This document shows, one piece after another, positions 1-9,300 of a stretch of 64,000 nucleotides of DNA. The notes beneath the pieces were generated by a model. The model made no database searches. It was not told the DNA's origin and saw only the letters and a program-made list of their open reading frames with translations. Both the position numbers and the translations under genes were made by a program. How positions within the stretch are numbered: the stretch's first letter is position 1; every line of letters starts with the position of its first letter. This stretch comes from Micromonospora yangpuensis. Its GTDB lineage: Bacteria > Actinomycetota > Actinomycetes > Mycobacteriales > Micromonosporaceae. The stretch is from the NCBI RefSeq assembly GCF_900091615.1, contig NZ_FMIA01000002.1, positions 4,278,001-4,342,000 on the forward strand, written 5' to 3'.

Positions 1-1
1 G

Positions 2-1183
2 CACTACGAGGGCGAGAACAGCGCGATGAGCATCGCCTGGGACCGGGCGATCGAGGTGTTCAAGGACGAACACCCCGGCGTCGAGGTCCGCTTCGAGCGC
101 AAGGCGTTCGAACAGATCCAGCAGAACGCGGCGATGATCATCAACTCGTCCGAGGGCCCGGACGTGATGGAGTACAACAAGGGCAACGCCACCTCGGGAC
201 TGCTGTCCAAGCAGGGCCTGCTCACCGACCTGACGGCCGAGGCGACCGAACGGGGTTGGGACAAGGCCCTCAGCCCCAGTCTGCAGACCACCGCCCGGTA
301 CGACGACAAGGGCGTGATGGGCTCCGGCAACTGGTACGGGGTGCCGAACTACGGCGAGTACGTGATGGTCTACTACAACAAGGACCTCTTCGCCGAACAC
401 CAGGTGGCGGTGCCGACCACCCTCGCCGAGCTGACCGCGGCGATGGACACCTTCGTCGCCAAGGGCATCGTGCCGCTGGGCACCGCCGGCGCCGAGTACC
501 CGGCCGGGCAGCTGTTCTACCAGCTCGCGCTCGCCGGAGCCGACCGTTCCTTCGTCGACGACTACCAGCTCTACCGCAACCCGGTCGACTTCGGCAGCGG
601 CCCGCTGCGCGACGGTGCGCAGACCTTCGCCGACTGGGTCCGCAAGGGTTACGTCGCCAAGGACTCGGCCAGCGCCAAGGCCGAGGACATGGGCACCGCG
701 TTCATCGCCGGGAAGACCCCGATGATCGTCTCCGGCAGTTGGTGGTTCGGCCGGTTCGCCACCGAGATGAAGGCCGACTGGGACACCTTCCTGTTCCCCG
801 GCAACACCCTGCACGCCGGTTCGTCGGGCAACCTGTGGGTGGTGCCGGCCACCAGTAAGGCCAAGGACCTGGCGTACGACTTCATCGACATCACCATGCG
901 ACCGGAGATCCAGGCGCTGATCGGCAACAACGGCGGCGTCCCGGTTGCCGGCGACCCGGCGACCATCACCGACGCCAGGGGCCGCAAGCTGGTGGAGAGC
1001 TTCAACGCCGTCAGCGCCGCCGACGGGCTGGCCTTCTATCCGGACTGGCCGGTGCCCGGCTACTACGACGTGCTGGTCTCCGGCTTCCAGAGCCTGATCA
1101 ACCAGTCGAAGTCCCCGGCCGAGGTGCTCGACGCCATCGCGAAGCCGTACGCCGAGGGCGTGGCGGAGATCCGACGCGGCTGA
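2..1183 (+). CDS. Sugar ABC transporter substrate-binding protein (5' end outside window)
   Basis: The reading frame is open from base 2, so the first 393 visible residues are the body and C-terminus of a longer protein; signal peptide and lipobox lie upstream of the window. It is an extracellular solute-binding protein of family 1 (MalE/UgpB type). The visible part opens with a helix and the VEVRFERKAFEQIQQ region, followed by the hinge-region stretch VPNYGEYVMVYYNKDLF that is typical of the family. The stop is followed 55 bases later by two permease genes and then two glycosidases, so it should capture an oligosaccharide at the membrane surface for import. The exact sugar cannot be read from the sequence; the downstream GH31 and GH1 enzymes suggest a plant-type glycoside. 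Confidence 0.93.
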   Translation, partial: HYEGENSAMSIAWDRAIEVFKDEHPGVEVRFERKAFEQIQQNAAMIINSSEGPDVMEYNKGNATSGLLSKQGLLTDLTAEATERGWDKALSPSLQTTARYDDKGVMGSGNWYGVPNYGEYVMVYYNKDLFAEHQVAVPTTLAELTAAMDTFVAKGIVPLGTAGAEYPAGQLFYQLALAGADRSFVDDYQLYRNPVDFGSGPLRDGAQTFADWVRKGYVAKDSASAKAEDMGTAFIAGKTPMIVSGSWWFGRFATEMKADWDTFLFPGNTLHAGSSGNLWVVPATSKAKDLAYDFIDITMRPEIQALIGNNGGVPVAGDPATITDARGRKLVESFNAVSAADGLAFYPDWPVPGYYDVLVSGFQSLINQSKSPAEVLDAIAKPYAEGVAEIRRG

Positions 1184-1238
1184 CCGACCACGGGCGGGCG
1201 GGCCGACGGCTCGCCCGCCCGGCACCGGAGGGACCCTG

Positions 1239-2195
1239 ATGGCCGTACCCCGATCCCCCGTCGCGCCGGAGAGGCGCCCGCCACGTCGCGGCACCGCCCG
1301 CCGGGGCCGCGACGGCACGTACTGGCTCTACCTGATCCCCGGCGCGGTGTTGTTCGCGCTGGTCATCGGTGGCCCGTTGCTGTTCACCGGTTACCTGTCG
1401 CTCACCCGCTGGTCGGGCATCGGCGACCCGAGTTTCGTGGGCCTGGAGAACTACCGGCGGCTCCTCGACGACCAGGTGTTCTGGTTGTCGTTCCGCAACA
1501 CCCTGTCGATGATCGTGGCGATGGTGCTGGTCCCCACCGCACTCGGGCTGCTGCTGGCCACCGTCCTGTTCGACACCATCGGCCGACGGTTCCGGCCGCG
1601 TACCGCCGCCGCCCTGCGGGCCGCGTTCTACCTGCCCCAGGTCCTGCCGGTGGTGGTCGCCGGCATCGTGTGGGGGTGGATCCTGCGCCCCGACGGGGCG
1701 CTCAACGGGCTGCTCACCGCGGTCGGCCTGGACGGGCTGCGCCACGACTGGCTGGGTGACCCGGACACCGCCCTGCCGGCGGTGCTGGGGGTGATGATCT
1801 GGGTGCAGATCGGCTACCCGGTGGTGGTCTTCATGGCCGCGTTGCAGCGGGTCGACCCCGAGCTGTACGAGGCGGCGGAGCTGGACGGGGCCGGCTGGTG
1901 GCACCGGTTCCGGGCGATCACCCTGCCGCAGATCCGGCCGGAGACCTTCGTGGTGGCACTCACCTGCACGATCGCCGCGATGAAGGTGTTCGGCCCGATC
2001 TACGCGCTGACCCGGGGCGGGCCGGAGAACGCCACGATCGTGCCGTCGTACTTCGCGTACCACACCTTCTTCAACAAGCTCCAGGTCGGCTACGGCTCGG
2101 CGATCTCGACAGTCCTCACCGCGATCATCGTGCTGGTGGCGTTGGTCGTCCTGGCCGCCCAACGCCGCGCCGAGCGTGCCGACGGAGGCAGCTGA
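1239..2195 (+). CDS. Sugar ABC transporter permease, MalF/UgpA type
   Basis: This 318-residue integral membrane protein is one half of the import channel. A basic N-terminal tail (to about residue 28) precedes the first membrane span, and roughly six hydrophobic segments follow. The cytoplasmic EAA loop that contacts the ATPase is clear: EAAELDGAGWWHRFRAITLP at about residues 208-227. A GGAGG ribosome site lies just before the ATG. The last base of the stop codon is shared with the next start (TGATG), so the two permeases are translationally coupled. No ATPase gene is present in the cluster; a shared MsiK-type ATPase encoded elsewhere is the usual arrangement in actinobacteria. Confidence 0.93.
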   Translation: MAVPRSPVAPERRPPRRGTARRGRDGTYWLYLIPGAVLFALVIGGPLLFTGYLSLTRWSGIGDPSFVGLENYRRLLDDQVFWLSFRNTLSMIVAMVLVPTALGLLLATVLFDTIGRRFRPRTAAALRAAFYLPQVLPVVVAGIVWGWILRPDGALNGLLTAVGLDGLRHDWLGDPDTALPAVLGVMIWVQIGYPVVVFMAALQRVDPELYEAAELDGAGWWHRFRAITLPQIRPETFVVALTCTIAAMKVFGPIYALTRGGPENATIVPSYFAYHTFFNKLQVGYGSAISTVLTAIIVLVALVVLAAQRRAERADGGS

Positions 2196-3088
2196 TGTCC
2201 CTCACCACCGCACCGGGCGGCACCCCGGTCGACACCGCGCCGCGGGCCCGTACCCGGGACCCCCGCCGGCACGGCTCCGGCGGCTGGCTGGCGCTCGGCC
2301 TGGTCAGCGCCGCCGCGCTGCTGATGCTGGTGCCGTTGGCCATCATGCTGCTCAACGCGTTCAAACCGCCGGGGCAGTACTCCACCGAGGGGCCGCTGAG
2401 CTGGCCGACGGAGTTCTACACCGACGGCCTGCGGGCGTACTGGACGCGGGTGGACTTCCCACTGAAGCTGTGGAACTCGACGCTGATCGCCGGCTCGGTG
2501 GCGGTCTTCGCGGTGGCGGTGTCGCTGCTCAACGCGTACGCGCTGGGTATCGGTCGGGTCCGCGGCCGGCTGACGATCGTGGGCCTGTTCCTGCTGGCGA
2601 ACATGCTGCCGCAGGAGTCGCTCGTCTACCCGCTGTACTACCTGGCCAAGGAGGTCGGCCTCTACAACACCCGACTCGCCGTGATCATCATCTTCACCGT
2701 CATCCAGAGCGCGTTCGGCACGTACCTGCTCGCCTCGGTGCTGGGCACGTTCCCGCGTAGCCTGCTGGAGGCGGCGGCGTTGGACGGGGCCGGCTCCTGG
2801 ACGATCCTGCGCCGGGTCGTGCTGCCCAACGTCCGCCCGACCCTCGCGGTGCTGCTGGTCTTCTTCTTCGTCTGGACCTGGAACGAGTTCCTGATCCCGC
2901 TGGTGATGCTGATCGACAACCAGACCCAGACGATCCCGGTGGCCCTGGCGTCGTTGCAGGGTGACCGGCTGATGGACGCTCCCACGACGAACGCCGGGGC
3001 GCTGGTCAGCCTCGTCCCGGCGATCGTCTTCTTCCTCATCTTCCAACGCACGCTGAGCCGCGGCATCACCGTAGGAGCCGAGAAGTGA
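2195..3088 (+). CDS. Sugar ABC transporter permease, MalG type
   Basis: This is the second channel subunit, 297 residues. The ATG at 2195 overlaps the previous stop by one base and has GGAGG at 2184-2188; open frame further upstream is only read-through in the other permease gene. About six membrane spans are visible, and the EAA loop reads EAAALDGAGSWTILRRVVLP. The stop overlaps the GTG of the next gene (GTGA), which ties transporter and glycosidase expression together. The family and partner are clear; the transported sugar is inferred only from neighbouring enzymes. Confidence 0.93.
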   Translation: MSLTTAPGGTPVDTAPRARTRDPRRHGSGGWLALGLVSAAALLMLVPLAIMLLNAFKPPGQYSTEGPLSWPTEFYTDGLRAYWTRVDFPLKLWNSTLIAGSVAVFAVAVSLLNAYALGIGRVRGRLTIVGLFLLANMLPQESLVYPLYYLAKEVGLYNTRLAVIIIFTVIQSAFGTYLLASVLGTFPRSLLEAAALDGAGSWTILRRVVLPNVRPTLAVLLVFFFVWTWNEFLIPLVMLIDNQTQTIPVALASLQGDRLMDAPTTNAGALVSLVPAIVFFLIFQRTLSRGITVGAEK

Positions 3089-5319
3089 AGTTCACCGACG
3101 GGTACTGGCAGCTGCGTCCCGGGGTCAGCGTGCTGCGCCCCCGGGTCGTCGAATCGGTGGAGGTCGAGGAGCGCGGCTTCACCGTGTACGCCCCCACCGG
3201 GGCCATCAACGGACGCGGTGACACCCTCAACCGGCCGGTCGTGACGGTACGGTTCTTCTCCCCCGCCGCCGGCGTGGTGGGGGTGACCATCGGGCACCAC
3301 GCCGGCGGGCTGCCCCGCGAGCCGCGGTTCGGGCTGCACACCGGCACCGACCACCCGGTCACCGTCGACGTCACCGGGTTGACCGCCTCGTTGACCACCG
3401 GTGGGCTGACCGTCCGGGTCCGGCTGGTCGACGCCTGGCAGGTGGACTTCCTGCGCGGCGACGAGGTGGTCACCTCGTCCACCGAGCGCAGCGTCGGGGT
3501 GGTCACCGACGGCCAGGGTCGCGCGTTCGTGCACGACCGGTTGGCCCTCGGCGTCGGCGAGACCATCTACGGCCTGGGCGAGCGGTTCGGCACGTACGTC
3601 AAGAACGGTCAGGTGGTCGACGTCTGGAACGCCGACGGCGGCACCGCCAGCGAGCAGGCGTACAAGAACGTGCCGTTCTATCTCAGCAGCGCCGGCTACG
3701 GTCTCTTCGTCGACCACCCGGAGCACGTCTCCTTCGAGGTCGGCTCCGAGGTGGTGTCGCAGACCCAGTTCAGTGTGGCCGGACAGTCGCTCACCTACCA
3801 CGTGATCGACGGGCCGACCGGCAAGGACGTGCTGCGCCGGTACACCGCGCTGACCGGCCGGCCGGCCCGGGTACCTGCCTGGTCGTACGGGCTCTGGCTG
3901 TCCACCTCCTTCACCACCTCGTACGACGAGAAGACGGTCACCGAGTTCATCGACGGGATGGCCGAACGGGACCTGCCGCTGTCGGTGTTCCACTTCGACT
4001 GTTTCTGGATGCGCCAGTTCCACTGGGTCGACTTCATCTGGGACCCGCAGACCTTCCCCGACCCGGCGGGAATGCTGCGCCGGCTGCACGAGCGGGGTCT
4101 GAAGGTCTGCGTCTGGATCAACCCGTACATCGCCCAGCGGTCGTACCTGTTCGAGGAGGGCCGGCAGGCCGGCTACCTGGTACGCAACCCGGACGGCTCG
4201 GTCTGGCAGTGGGACAAGTGGCAGGCCGGGATGGCGCTTGTCGACTTCACCAACCCCGACGCGGTCGACTGGTACGCCGGCAAGCTGAAGGCCCTGCTGG
4301 ACATGGGGGTGGACTGCTTCAAGACCGACTTCGGCGAGCGGATCCCCACCGACGTGGTGTGGCACGACGGCGCGGACCCGCAGCGGATGCACAACTACTA
4401 CTCGTACCTCTACAACCGGGCCGTCTTCGAGCTGCTGGAGCGCGAACGGGGCGAGGGTGAGGCGGTGCTCTTCGCCCGCTCGGCCACCGCTGGCGGGCAG
4501 CAGTTCCCGGTGCACTGGGGCGGCGACTGCGAGTCGACCTTCGTGGCGATGGCCGAGTCGCTGCGCGGCGGGCTCTCCCTGGCCGCCTCCGGTTTCGGCT
4601 ACTGGAGCCACGACATCGGCGGCTTCGAGGGCACCCCCGATCCGGCGGTGTTCAAGCGCTGGATCGCCTTCGGGCTGCTCTCCTCGCACTCCCGGCTGCA
4701 CGGCTCCGGCTCGTACCGGGTGCCGTGGGCCTACGACGCCGAGGCGGTGGACGTGCTGCGCCACTTCACCCGGCTCAAGCTCGCCCTGATGCCGTACCTG
4801 GCGGCGGTCGCCGAGCAGGCGCACACCGAGGGGCTGCCGATGATGCGGCCGATGATCCTGGAGTTCCCGGACGACCCGGCGGTGGCGCACCTGGACCGGC
4901 AGTACCTGCTCGGCCCGGACGTGCTGGTCGCGCCGGTGATGCGCGCCGACGGCCGGGTCACGTACTACCTGCCGGCCGGCACCTGGACCAACCTGCTCAG
5001 CGGTCAGCGGCTGACCGGACCGGGGTGGGTGACCGAGGAGCACGACTTCTTCGGCGTGCCGGTGCTGGCCCGCCCCGGCGCGGTGCTCCCGTTCGGTACG
5101 GTCTCGGACCGACCGGACTACCCGTGGGCCGACGGCGTACGGCTGCGGCTCTACGCTCCCACCGAGGGACAACGCACCCGGGTACGCGTACCCGCGCCGG
5201 ACGGCGGGCCGGGAGCGGAGTTCGAGGTGACCTACGACGGTCAGGTGGCGGGCGTCTCGTTGATCTCCGGGGAGTCATCGGGGTACACCTGTGAGGTTGT
5301 GAAGGCGGAAGGACAGTAG
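3085..5319 (+). CDS. Glycoside hydrolase family 31 (alpha-xylosidase/alpha-glucosidase, YicI-like)
   Basis: This 744-residue enzyme has no signal peptide and should act in the cytoplasm on imported sugar. The GH31 signature KTDFGE places the catalytic nucleophile at Asp415, and HWGGD places the acid/base at Asp481. Both spacing and total length match E. coli YicI, an alpha-xylosidase. An N-terminal beta-sandwich (about 1-240), the catalytic barrel (about 250-580) and C-terminal beta domains follow in the usual order. The GTG start overlaps the permease stop (GTGA). Within GH31, alpha-xylosidase and alpha-glucosidase are hard to separate by eye; the YicI-like spacing favours alpha-xylosidase. 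Confidence 0.92.
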   Translation: MKFTDGYWQLRPGVSVLRPRVVESVEVEERGFTVYAPTGAINGRGDTLNRPVVTVRFFSPAAGVVGVTIGHHAGGLPREPRFGLHTGTDHPVTVDVTGLTASLTTGGLTVRVRLVDAWQVDFLRGDEVVTSSTERSVGVVTDGQGRAFVHDRLALGVGETIYGLGERFGTYVKNGQVVDVWNADGGTASEQAYKNVPFYLSSAGYGLFVDHPEHVSFEVGSEVVSQTQFSVAGQSLTYHVIDGPTGKDVLRRYTALTGRPARVPAWSYGLWLSTSFTTSYDEKTVTEFIDGMAERDLPLSVFHFDCFWMRQFHWVDFIWDPQTFPDPAGMLRRLHERGLKVCVWINPYIAQRSYLFEEGRQAGYLVRNPDGSVWQWDKWQAGMALVDFTNPDAVDWYAGKLKALLDMGVDCFKTDFGERIPTDVVWHDGADPQRMHNYYSYLYNRAVFELLERERGEGEAVLFARSATAGGQQFPVHWGGDCESTFVAMAESLRGGLSLAASGFGYWSHDIGGFEGTPDPAVFKRWIAFGLLSSHSRLHGSGSYRVPWAYDAEAVDVLRHFTRLKLALMPYLAAVAEQAHTEGLPMMRPMILEFPDDPAVAHLDRQYLLGPDVLVAPVMRADGRVTYYLPAGTWTNLLSGQRLTGPGWVTEEHDFFGVPVLARPGAVLPFGTVSDRPDYPWADGVRLRLYAPTEGQRTRVRVPAPDGGPGAEFEVTYDGQVAGVSLISGESSGYTCEVVKAEGQ

Positions 5320-6732
5320 ATGACAGCGCGCAGTTTTCCCGAGGGTTTCCTGTGGGGTTCGGCCACGGCGTCGTACCAGATCGAGGGAGCGGCCACCGAG
5401 GACGGGCGGGGGCCGTCGATCTGGGACACCTACAGCCACACCCCCGGCCGGACCCTGAACGGTGACACCGGTGACGTGGCGGCCGACCACTACCACCGGT
5501 GGGCCGAGGACCTGGACCACCTCAAGGAGTTGGGGCTCGGCGCGTACCGGTTCTCGATCGCCTGGCCCCGAGTGCAGCCCGGCGGTTCGGGGGCGTTCAA
5601 CCAGGCAGGCATCGACTTCTACTCCCGGCTGACCGACCGGCTGCTGGAGCTGGGCATCCAGCCGGTGGCCACCATGTACCACTGGGACCTGCCGCAGGAG
5701 TTGGAGGACGCCGGCGGCTGGCCGGCCCGGGACACCGCGCTGCGTTTCCAGGAGTACGCCGCCGGCATCGTCGGCGCGCTCGGCGACCGGGTGCACACCT
5801 GGACCACCCTGAACGAGCCGTGGTGCTCGGCGTACCTCGGTTACGCCTCCGGGGTGCACGCGCCGGGGCGCACCGAGCCGGCGGCGGCGCTGGCCGCCGT
5901 ACACCATCTCAACCTGGCGCACGGTCTGGCCGGTCGGGTGGTGCGCGAGCTGGCACCGGCCGCGCAGCTGTCGGTGACGCTGAACCTGCACGTGATCCGG
6001 CCGGCGTCGGACTCGGCCGCCGACGCCGACGCGGTCCGGCGCATCGACGCGCTGGCCAACCGGGCGTTCCTCGGGCCGATGCTCGACGGCGCCTACCCGG
6101 CGGACCTGCTCGCCGACACCGCCGAGGTCACCGACTGGTCGTTCGTGCGCGACGGCGACGAGCAGACCGCCGCGGTGCCGCTGGACGTGCTCGGGGTGAA
6201 CTACTACTCCACCACCCTGGTCCGCGCCTGGGACGGCGTCGCGGCCCGCTCGGACAACGACGGGCACGGCCGCTCGGCGCACACCCCGTGGGTGGGCGCC
6301 GGTGACGTGGACTTCCTGCCGCAGCCCGGCCCGTACACCGCGATGGGTTGGAATATCGACCCGAGCGGGATGACCGAGCTGCTGCTACGGCTCAGCCGGG
6401 AGTACCCGAACCAGCCGATGATGATCACCGAGAACGGGGCGGCCTTCGCCGACGAGGTCTCGGCCGACGGGCGGATCCACGACGAGCCCCGGGTCGACTA
6501 CCTGTACCGGCACATCGACGCGGTGGGCGAGGCCGTCGACGGCGGCGCGGACGTGCGCGGCTACTTCGTCTGGTCGCTGCTTGACAACTTCGAGTGGGGC
6601 TACGGCTACGACCGCCGCTTCGGCATCATCCGGGTCGACTACGACACCCAGGTACGCACCTGGAAGGACAGCGCCCACTGGTACCGCCGCCTGGCCACCA
6701 CCGGAGTCCTCCCGGATCGGAAACTCGACTAA
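5320..6732 (+). CDS. Glycoside hydrolase family 1 beta-glucosidase
   Basis: This 470-residue cytoplasmic enzyme begins directly after the GH31 stop (TAGATG). The N-terminal signature [18 protein letters not shown] is diagnostic of GH1. The acid/base Glu166 lies in TLNEPW and the nucleophile Glu371 in ITENG. The C-terminal [12 protein letters not shown] aglycone-site segment is intact. Together with the GH31 enzyme it could strip alpha- and beta-linked residues from an imported hetero-oligosaccharide such as a xyloglucan fragment; that substrate is inferred from the enzyme pair. It is the last gene of the operon and is followed by an imperfect palindrome at 6776-6836. Confidence 0.95.
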   Translation: MTARSFPEGFLWGSATASYQIEGAATEDGRGPSIWDTYSHTPGRTLNGDTGDVAADHYHRWAEDLDHLKELGLGAYRFSIAWPRVQPGGSGAFNQAGIDFYSRLTDRLLELGIQPVATMYHWDLPQELEDAGGWPARDTALRFQEYAAGIVGALGDRVHTWTTLNEPWCSAYLGYASGVHAPGRTEPAAALAAVHHLNLAHGLAGRVVRELAPAAQLSVTLNLHVIRPASDSAADADAVRRIDALANRAFLGPMLDGAYPADLLADTAEVTDWSFVRDGDEQTAAVPLDVLGVNYYSTTLVRAWDGVAARSDNDGHGRSAHTPWVGAGDVDFLPQPGPYTAMGWNIDPSGMTELLLRLSREYPNQPMMITENGAAFADEVSADGRIHDEPRVDYLYRHIDAVGEAVDGGADVRGYFVWSLLDNFEWGYGYDRRFGIIRVDYDTQVRTWKDSAHWYRRLATTGVLPDRKLD

Positions 6733-6775
6733 CCCCGCCGCCTTCCGCCCCCGGCTCCGGGCCCCCGCCTTCCGC

Positions 6776-6836
6776 GTTGATCATGAAGTTGTTGCCGACA
6801 GACCTGGCATTTCGCGGCAGCAACCTCATGGTCAAC
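6776..6836. repeat. Imperfect 61-base inverted repeat between converging genes
   Basis: The left arm begins GTTGATCATGAAGTTGTTGC and the right arm is its near-complement, ending GCAACCTCATGGTCAAC, with about 18 bases between. The arms differ at four positions. It fills the gap between the 3' ends of the GH1 and nucleotidyltransferase genes, so it could act as a bidirectional terminator. It lacks a T-run, and its sequence looks like a mobile or dispersed palindromic repeat rather than a simple terminator. It occurs once in this window. Confidence 0.7.
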
Positions 6837-6848
6837 CGGGCGGGGGGC

Positions 6849-7517
6849 TCAGGCGCCGATGCGTTGGGGTGGGATGGTGAGGCCGTAGAGGGCCATCAGC
6901 TCGGGGGTGTCCACTCGGCTGCCGTCGGCCACCGTGTCGCAGGCGATGTCGACGATCTGGTCCTTGTGCGCCAGCAGGTACGGCCGGGCCCCGACGTCGG
7001 CGCTGGCCAGCGTGGCGATCCCCGGCCAGTGCCGGCGTCCGAACAGCATCGGGTAGCCGCGCAACCCGTCGTAGGTCGCGCAGACCAGCACATCCGGGTA
7101 CGGCAGCGCGGCGACCCGGCGGACCGCGGCGACGGTGAGCCCCGGCATGTCCACCGGCACCACCACGACCGCCTCGATACCGTCGTCGGCCAGCGTGGCC
7201 AGGCCGGCCCGGATGGACGAGCCGACGCCGGTGCCCCAGGCCCGGTTGACCACGACGGTGGCCCCGGTCAGGTCCGCCGTCTCGCGCACCTGGTCGGCCG
7301 AGGCCCCGAGCACCACCACGACCTGCGCGCAACCCGCTTCGGCCAAGGTGTCGATCATTCGGCGCACCAGTGGCTTCTCCCCCTGGTGCAGAAGAGCCTC
7401 GGGGCCGCCGATGCGACGACCGCCACCGGCGGCGATGATCATTCCTGCGATCCGCACACCGGGTGCAACGAACACCGCCACCCCGGAGTGTCGGGGCGAA
7501 ACGGATATTCTGCGCAT
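6849..7517 (-). CDS. MobA-like nucleotidyltransferase (molybdenum cofactor type)
   Basis: The protein has up to 222 residues with the NTP-transferase fold of the MobA/MocA group. The glycine-rich nucleotide loop MIIAAGGGRRIGG, the VVVVPVDMPG metal-binding segment and the GYPMLFGR substrate loop are all visible. In MobA-type enzymes the loop is followed by an invariant lysine (GGPK); here the codon is GAG, giving GGPEALL. The ATG at 7517 lies 3 bases after the polymerase stop, suggesting coupling, but the family normally starts close to the MIIAAGG segment. In-frame GTG codons at 7475 and 7457 or ATG 7442 are therefore possible true starts. Confidence 0.8.
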   Translation of the reverse strand: MRRISVSPRHSGVAVFVAPGVRIAGMIIAAGGGRRIGGPEALLHQGEKPLVRRMIDTLAEAGCAQVVVVLGASADQVRETADLTGATVVVNRAWGTGVGSSIRAGLATLADDGIEAVVVVPVDMPGLTVAAVRRVAALPYPDVLVCATYDGLRGYPMLFGRRHWPGIATLASADVGARPYLLAHKDQIVDIACDTVADGSRVDTPELMALYGLTIPPQRIGA

Positions 7518-7520
7518 AAC

Positions 7521-9230
7521 TCAGCTGGCGTCGGCGTAGCAGTCCACGATGCTCAGATCCAGCGGAAAGCGGACCGGGGTGTCGCCGAAGAGCAGTGCGG
7601 TGGCCCGTTCCCCGCTGCCGGTGACCGCCTCGGCCACCCGATCGGCCAGCCCGGCCGGACAGTGCACCACCACCTCGTCGTGCTGGAAGAAGACCAGCTC
7701 CGCGTCGGTGCCGGCCAGTGCGGCGCGCAGCGTGGCCAGCAGGGTCGAGGCCCACTCCGCGGCGGTGGCCTGGACGACGAAGTTGCGGGTGAAGCGGCCC
7801 CGGGACCGGGCCGCGCGGGCCCGGTCCGACCGCGGGTCGACCGGCTCCGGGTCGGCCTGGCCCACCCCGTCCAACCCGGCGAACCCGGCCGACCCCGGCG
7901 GGCAGGTCCGGCCCAGCCAGGACCGGACCAGACCACCGGCCTCACCGGTCCGGGCCGCCGTCTCCAGGTGGGCGAACGCGGTCGGGTAGTGCCGGCGCAG
8001 CACCGCCAACGCCGGTGCCGCCTCGCCACCGGTCTGCCCGTACATCGCGCCGAGCAGGGCGACCTTGGCGCGGCCCCGGTCACCGGCGAAGGACTCCCGG
8101 GCCAGTGCCGCGTACAGGTCGCCCGCCCCGCCGGCTGCGGCCAGCCGGGCGTCACCGGAGACCGCCGCGAGCACCCTCGGCTCCACCTGACCCGCGTCGG
8201 CGACCACCAGCCGCCACCCGGGGTCGGCGACCACCGCCCGCCGGATCACCTTGGGAATCTGCAGCGCGCCACCGCCCCGGGTGGCCCACCGTCCGGAGAC
8301 CACCCCGGCGGGTACGTACTCCGGGCGGAACCGGCCACCGGAGACCCAGGCCTGCCGCCACGCCCACCCGTGGGCCGTCCAGATCCGGTACAGCTCCTTG
8401 TAGGTAAGCACCAGCGGCACCGCCGGATGGTCCACCGCGCGCAACACCCAGGCCCTGGTGCTGGGCAGCTCGAAACCGGCCCGGGCGAAGGCGCGCAGCA
8501 ACTCGGCCGGTGATTCGACGTGCAGCTGCCGCAGGCCGAACGCGGCGGCGATCCGGGCCTGCAGCTCGGCCAGCCGGCGGGGCTGCCCACCGGTCGCCGA
8601 CGGCTCACCGAGCAGCTCGGCCAGGATCTCGTCGTGCGTCTCCACCCGCCAGGGCAGCCCGGTGGCCCCCATCTCCACCGCGACCAGCGCGCCGGCCGAC
8701 TCGGCGGCCACCAGCAACCGGAACCGGTGCGGGTGCCCGGTGCGCCCGATCCGGGTCAGCTGGTCGGCGTACACCCTGCTCAGATCGGTGAGGTCGGCCG
8801 GCGGCGGGCCGGGCCGGGCGTCGAAGAGCGTGCCCTGGGCCTGGCCCGGCGGCTCGACCGGGCGCGGCGGCGGGTCGGGCGGGACCGGCCCGCCGGTCTG
8901 CCGGGCCAGCGCCGCCGCGACCGACCGGGGCTCGCCCCACCGGCCGGCGTGGCCGAGCAGCAGCGCCTCGGTCAGCTCCAGGTCGTGGCACCGCTCGACC
9001 CGCGCCCCGCCACGCAACAACGCCGGGTACGCCGACGCGGTCGACGTCCACAGCCACCGGGGTCGATCGGTGGTCTCCCGGGCGGCCACGGCGGCCACCA
9101 GGTCGGTGACCTGCTCGACCGGCCCGGTGGGGTGGCCGCCCGGATCGAGCGGTTGCAGCATCCCGCCGCCCCGCCCGTCGGCCACCACCGCCACCAGCAC
9201 GAACCTGATTCTGCCCGCCCGGTACGACAC
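7521..9230 (-). CDS. Family A DNA polymerase (actinobacterial bifunctional 3'-5' exonuclease/polymerase)
   Basis: This 569-residue polymerase lacks the 5'-nuclease domain of PolA. Polymerase motif A reads VADAGQVEPR with the catalytic Asp345, where PolA has DYSQIELR. Motif B is RGRAKVALLGAMYGQTGG, with the expected R, K and YG. Motif C is FFQHDEVVVHC with catalytic Asp518. The first 200 residues occupy the place of a 3'-5' exonuclease domain but are strongly diverged. Such stand-alone polymerases are annotated across actinobacteria and presumably act in repair or gap filling. The start is GTG at 9230. The stop is 3 bases before the nucleotidyltransferase ATG. Confidence 0.88.
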   Translation of the reverse strand: MSYRAGRIRFVLVAVVADGRGGGMLQPLDPGGHPTGPVEQVTDLVAAVAARETTDRPRWLWTSTASAYPALLRGGARVERCHDLELTEALLLGHAGRWGEPRSVAAALARQTGGPVPPDPPPRPVEPPGQAQGTLFDARPGPPPADLTDLSRVYADQLTRIGRTGHPHRFRLLVAAESAGALVAVEMGATGLPWRVETHDEILAELLGEPSATGGQPRRLAELQARIAAAFGLRQLHVESPAELLRAFARAGFELPSTRAWVLRAVDHPAVPLVLTYKELYRIWTAHGWAWRQAWVSGGRFRPEYVPAGVVSGRWATRGGGALQIPKVIRRAVVADPGWRLVVADAGQVEPRVLAAVSGDARLAAAGGAGDLYAALARESFAGDRGRAKVALLGAMYGQTGGEAAPALAVLRRHYPTAFAHLETAARTGEAGGLVRSWLGRTCPPGSAGFAGLDGVGQADPEPVDPRSDRARAARSRGRFTRNFVVQATAAEWASTLLATLRAALAGTDAELVFFQHDEVVVHCPAGLADRVAEAVTGSGERATALLFGDTPVRFPLDLSIVDCYADAS

Positions 9231-9300
9231 CCCGCGCCGGCGCCTCCCCGCTCCCGCCCCGCCGCCCGCTCCCGGCGGCGCACCACCGCCGGCCGAGCCG

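Noticed and set aside
2662..5172. An 836-codon open frame on the minus strand opposite the GH31 gene
   Set aside because: Its composition is dominated by Arg, Gly, Val and Pro as expected from reading high-GC coding DNA backwards, and the plus strand holds a complete GH31 enzyme with all catalytic residues.
6594..8513. A 639-codon plus-strand frame over the nucleotidyltransferase and polymerase genes
   Set aside because: It starts inside the GH1 gene and consists of Gly/Arg/Pro/His-rich sequence opposite two recognised minus-strand genes.
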